From Anoplolepis gracilipes (taxonomy: Eukaryota; Arthropoda; Insecta; Hymenoptera; Formicidae): 64,000 nt of DNA. Position 1 is the stretch's first letter; every line of letters starts with the position of its first letter. The notes under the pieces are model-generated. The model was not told the DNA's origin, ran no database searches, and saw nothing but the letters and a program-made list of their open reading frames with translations. The translations under genes and the position numbers were made by a program. This document shows, in pieces, positions 62,037-64,000 of the stretch. Location of the stretch: NCBI RefSeq assembly GCF_047496725.1, contig NC_132977.1, positions 2,575,001-2,639,000 of the forward strand, written 5' to 3'.

Positions 62037-63960
62037 ATGTCACCGTTTCGCAGAAAAAAGTCTGGGAGATCCTTCCCCGTAAAGGTCTGCACCCTAGACG
62101 CGGAGCTCGAGTTCAACCTGGAGGTTAGTCGTCGATACAGTGTTTTGTAAATTTATTCTTGCGAATGACGCAACTGTACTTATGTGTAATTTGCAGTGGA
62201 GATCGACAGGCAGAGACCTGTTCGACCTGGTGTGTCGCACGATAGGATTGAGAGAAACCTGGTACTTTGGACTCCAATACGAAGACTCCAAGGGTTTCAT
62301 CTCGTGGTTAAAGCTAGATAAAAAATGTAATCGATTATTGTTTTTGTTGGACACATTCAGGTTTTAGATAGTGATTTTCAATATATTTATTGTAACAATT
62401 TTGAACCGGTTACAGTACAGGATCAAGGTATTTCCCAGCAACCAACAACATTCATGTTCCTAGCGAAATTTTATCCCGAGGACGTGGCCGAGGAACTCGT
62501 GCAAGAAGTCACTCAACATTTGTTCTTTTTACAAGTGAAACAGGCTATACTCTCTATGGACATTTATTGCCCACCCGAGGCTTCCGTGTTACTTGCTTCC
62601 TATGCTGTTCAAGCAAAGGTATTTTCTTATACTCTAAATAGTTTACGAGTAAAGAGCTTTGCTTAAATTATATATAGAATTTATTTTAAATATAATAGTA
62701 AATGTATTTGAAATAATCACAGACTTGTCTTATGTGTTTTGAAATTTTATTTACACAGGATGTATAAAATAAGATGTAGGATATAAAATATGATTGATGA
62801 TTTTATACGACATTTCCTTCAAAATGATAAAAATATATTGGGAAAGTCTATCTAAACATTTTAAGAATGTACTTGTTAAGTTATATACATTTTGGATGAA
62901 AATATTAGTTGCTTAGGTGAGAGATGGATCAAGTCCAAAACTTGTAGCGTACCTATTAAATAGGATTCTATTTTTAAAGTAAATAGGTTTTGCACTAAGG
63001 ATTCTCTGTATCGTTAGATATTTCATATGTAAATATTATTGTGCATTTATTATATCATAAAATTTGAATATATCATATAAAAAAAAATTTAATTTTATAA
63101 AATAAATAATTAAAATAATTTGTCATAAATTTGTGTCTGTGATAAGAAAGATTTTATAATTTTTATTTTAATTATTAGTATGGTGATTACGATGAAGTTT
63201 CATATCGCCCTGGAATGCTTGCCAGTGAGGATTTACTTCCACAGAGAGTTATAGATCAGTACCAAATGACTCCAGAAATGTGGGAGGACAGGATAAAGAT
63301 TTGGTACGCTGATCATCGCGGTATGTCTCGGGACGAAGCAGAAATGGAATATCTTAAGATTACTCAAGATCTCGATATGTATGGTGTAAACTATTTTCCT
63401 ATTAGTGTAAGTATCAAGATATTAAACTCTGCATTGGTTACTTTTATCTTAATTTTCGAATTTTTATTATTTGCATTATTATTAAGGGAAAAGTTTGATC
63501 CATTTGATATTTTAACATAGCTTTTGTCTTATAGAATAAGAAGGAAACGGATCTTTGGCTCGGAGTAACAGCACTGGGATTGAATGTCTATGAAAAGGAA
63601 AATAAATTAGCTCCAAAGACTACATTTCAATGGTCGGAAATCCGTCACATCAGCTTCGATGACAAAAAGTTTATAATCAGAACCATGGAGAAAACGTCAC
63701 CAAACTTCGTGTTCTTCTCACAGAAAGCTCGGATGAACAAATTGGTAAAAAAACAGTCAGATGTTGCCCGCTGGGTGAAGAATTTGATAGCTTTAGGGTT
63801 GGATGAACATAATAGTGCAAACAAAGCTGCTCACGTATTATTTGTTAAGATCCTGGACCTGTGTATTGGCAACCACGATCTGTACATGAGGCGACGCAAA
63901 CCAGACTCTATGGAGGTTCAACAGATGAAAGCACAAGCCAAGGAAGAAAAATCTAGGCAA
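62037..63960 (+). CDS. Mer: Merlin (NF2 homolog), 5' part with the FERM domain; 3' end outside the window
   Basis: Coding exons: 62037-62123, 62197-62326, 62416-62618, 63179-63406, 63535-63744 and 63850-63960, where a GTAAAT donor follows; the gene continues past the right edge. It begins MSPFRRKKSGRSFPVKVCTL. The three FERM lobes follow in order: F1 (WRSTGRDLFDLVCRTIGLRE, WYFGLQY), F2 (FLAKFYPEDVAEELVQEVTQ, IYCPPEASVLLASYAVQAK, YQMTPEMWEDRI) and F3 (LGVTALGLNVYEKENKLAPK, FQWSEIRHISFDDKKF, CIGNHDLYMRRRKPDSMEVQ). The start of the helical region (QQMKAQAKEEK) closes the window. These features match Merlin more closely than ezrin/radixin/moesin. Known role: membrane-cytoskeleton scaffold and tumour suppressor upstream of Hippo signalling. 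Segment 63745-63849 is treated as an intron, though it is in frame and stop-free (see findings). Visible spliced length is 323 codons. Confidence 0.93.
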
Positions 63961-64000
63961 GTAAATACATATTCTTTTGTAAAAATTATTTTTTGATGAA

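Overview
The window looks like nuclear DNA from a holometabolous insect, most likely a hymenopteran such as an ant. The evidence is an AT-rich background broken by GC-richer islands, short GT-AG introns, long (AT)n and (CT)n tracts, several MITE families, and proteins of clearly insect type (Maelstrom, Merlin, Rebers-Riddiford cuticle proteins). The species assignment is inference; no database search was run.

Five protein-coding genes can be rebuilt exon by exon with consistent splice phases. Plus strand: maelstrom (13860-16866, ten exons, 508 aa), a piRNA-pathway factor with an HMG box and a MAEL domain; and the 5' half of Merlin/NF2 (from 62037, running off the right edge), covering the FERM domain. 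Minus strand: two resilin-like RR cuticle protein genes (20427-24283, 267 aa; 33949-40657, about 224 aa) and a large unnamed secreted protein (47316-58896, 1020 aa) with a valine/lysine/proline 'VEK-VP' repeat. The three minus-strand genes share one layout: a tiny first coding exon, a first intron cutting the signal-peptide region, and long later exons. They probably all contribute to cuticle or another apical extracellular matrix. The two resilin-like genes have recognisable TATA promoters, one of them beside a long GAGA tract.

The rest is intergenic or intronic. Positions 1-13859 hold no gene I can support, only a MITE fragment, one piggyBac-like MITE and an orphan ORF. Positions 16867-20426 contain a CCAAT-rich promoter-like segment. 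Positions 24284-33948 hold a tandem duplication, an inverted-repeat element and two orphan ORFs. Positions 40658-47315 hold a foldback-type MITE next to a piggyBac-like MITE. Positions 58897-62036 hold an AT-rich tandem duplication.

The observations most worth following are: the large VEK-VP repeat protein; a 105-nt, stop-free, in-frame GT-AG segment in Merlin; a tandem duplication that copied a splice acceptor inside a cuticle gene; a foldback element whose arms and core are shared by two loci; and two perfect 20-bp hairpins. No obviously new multi-gene system was found.
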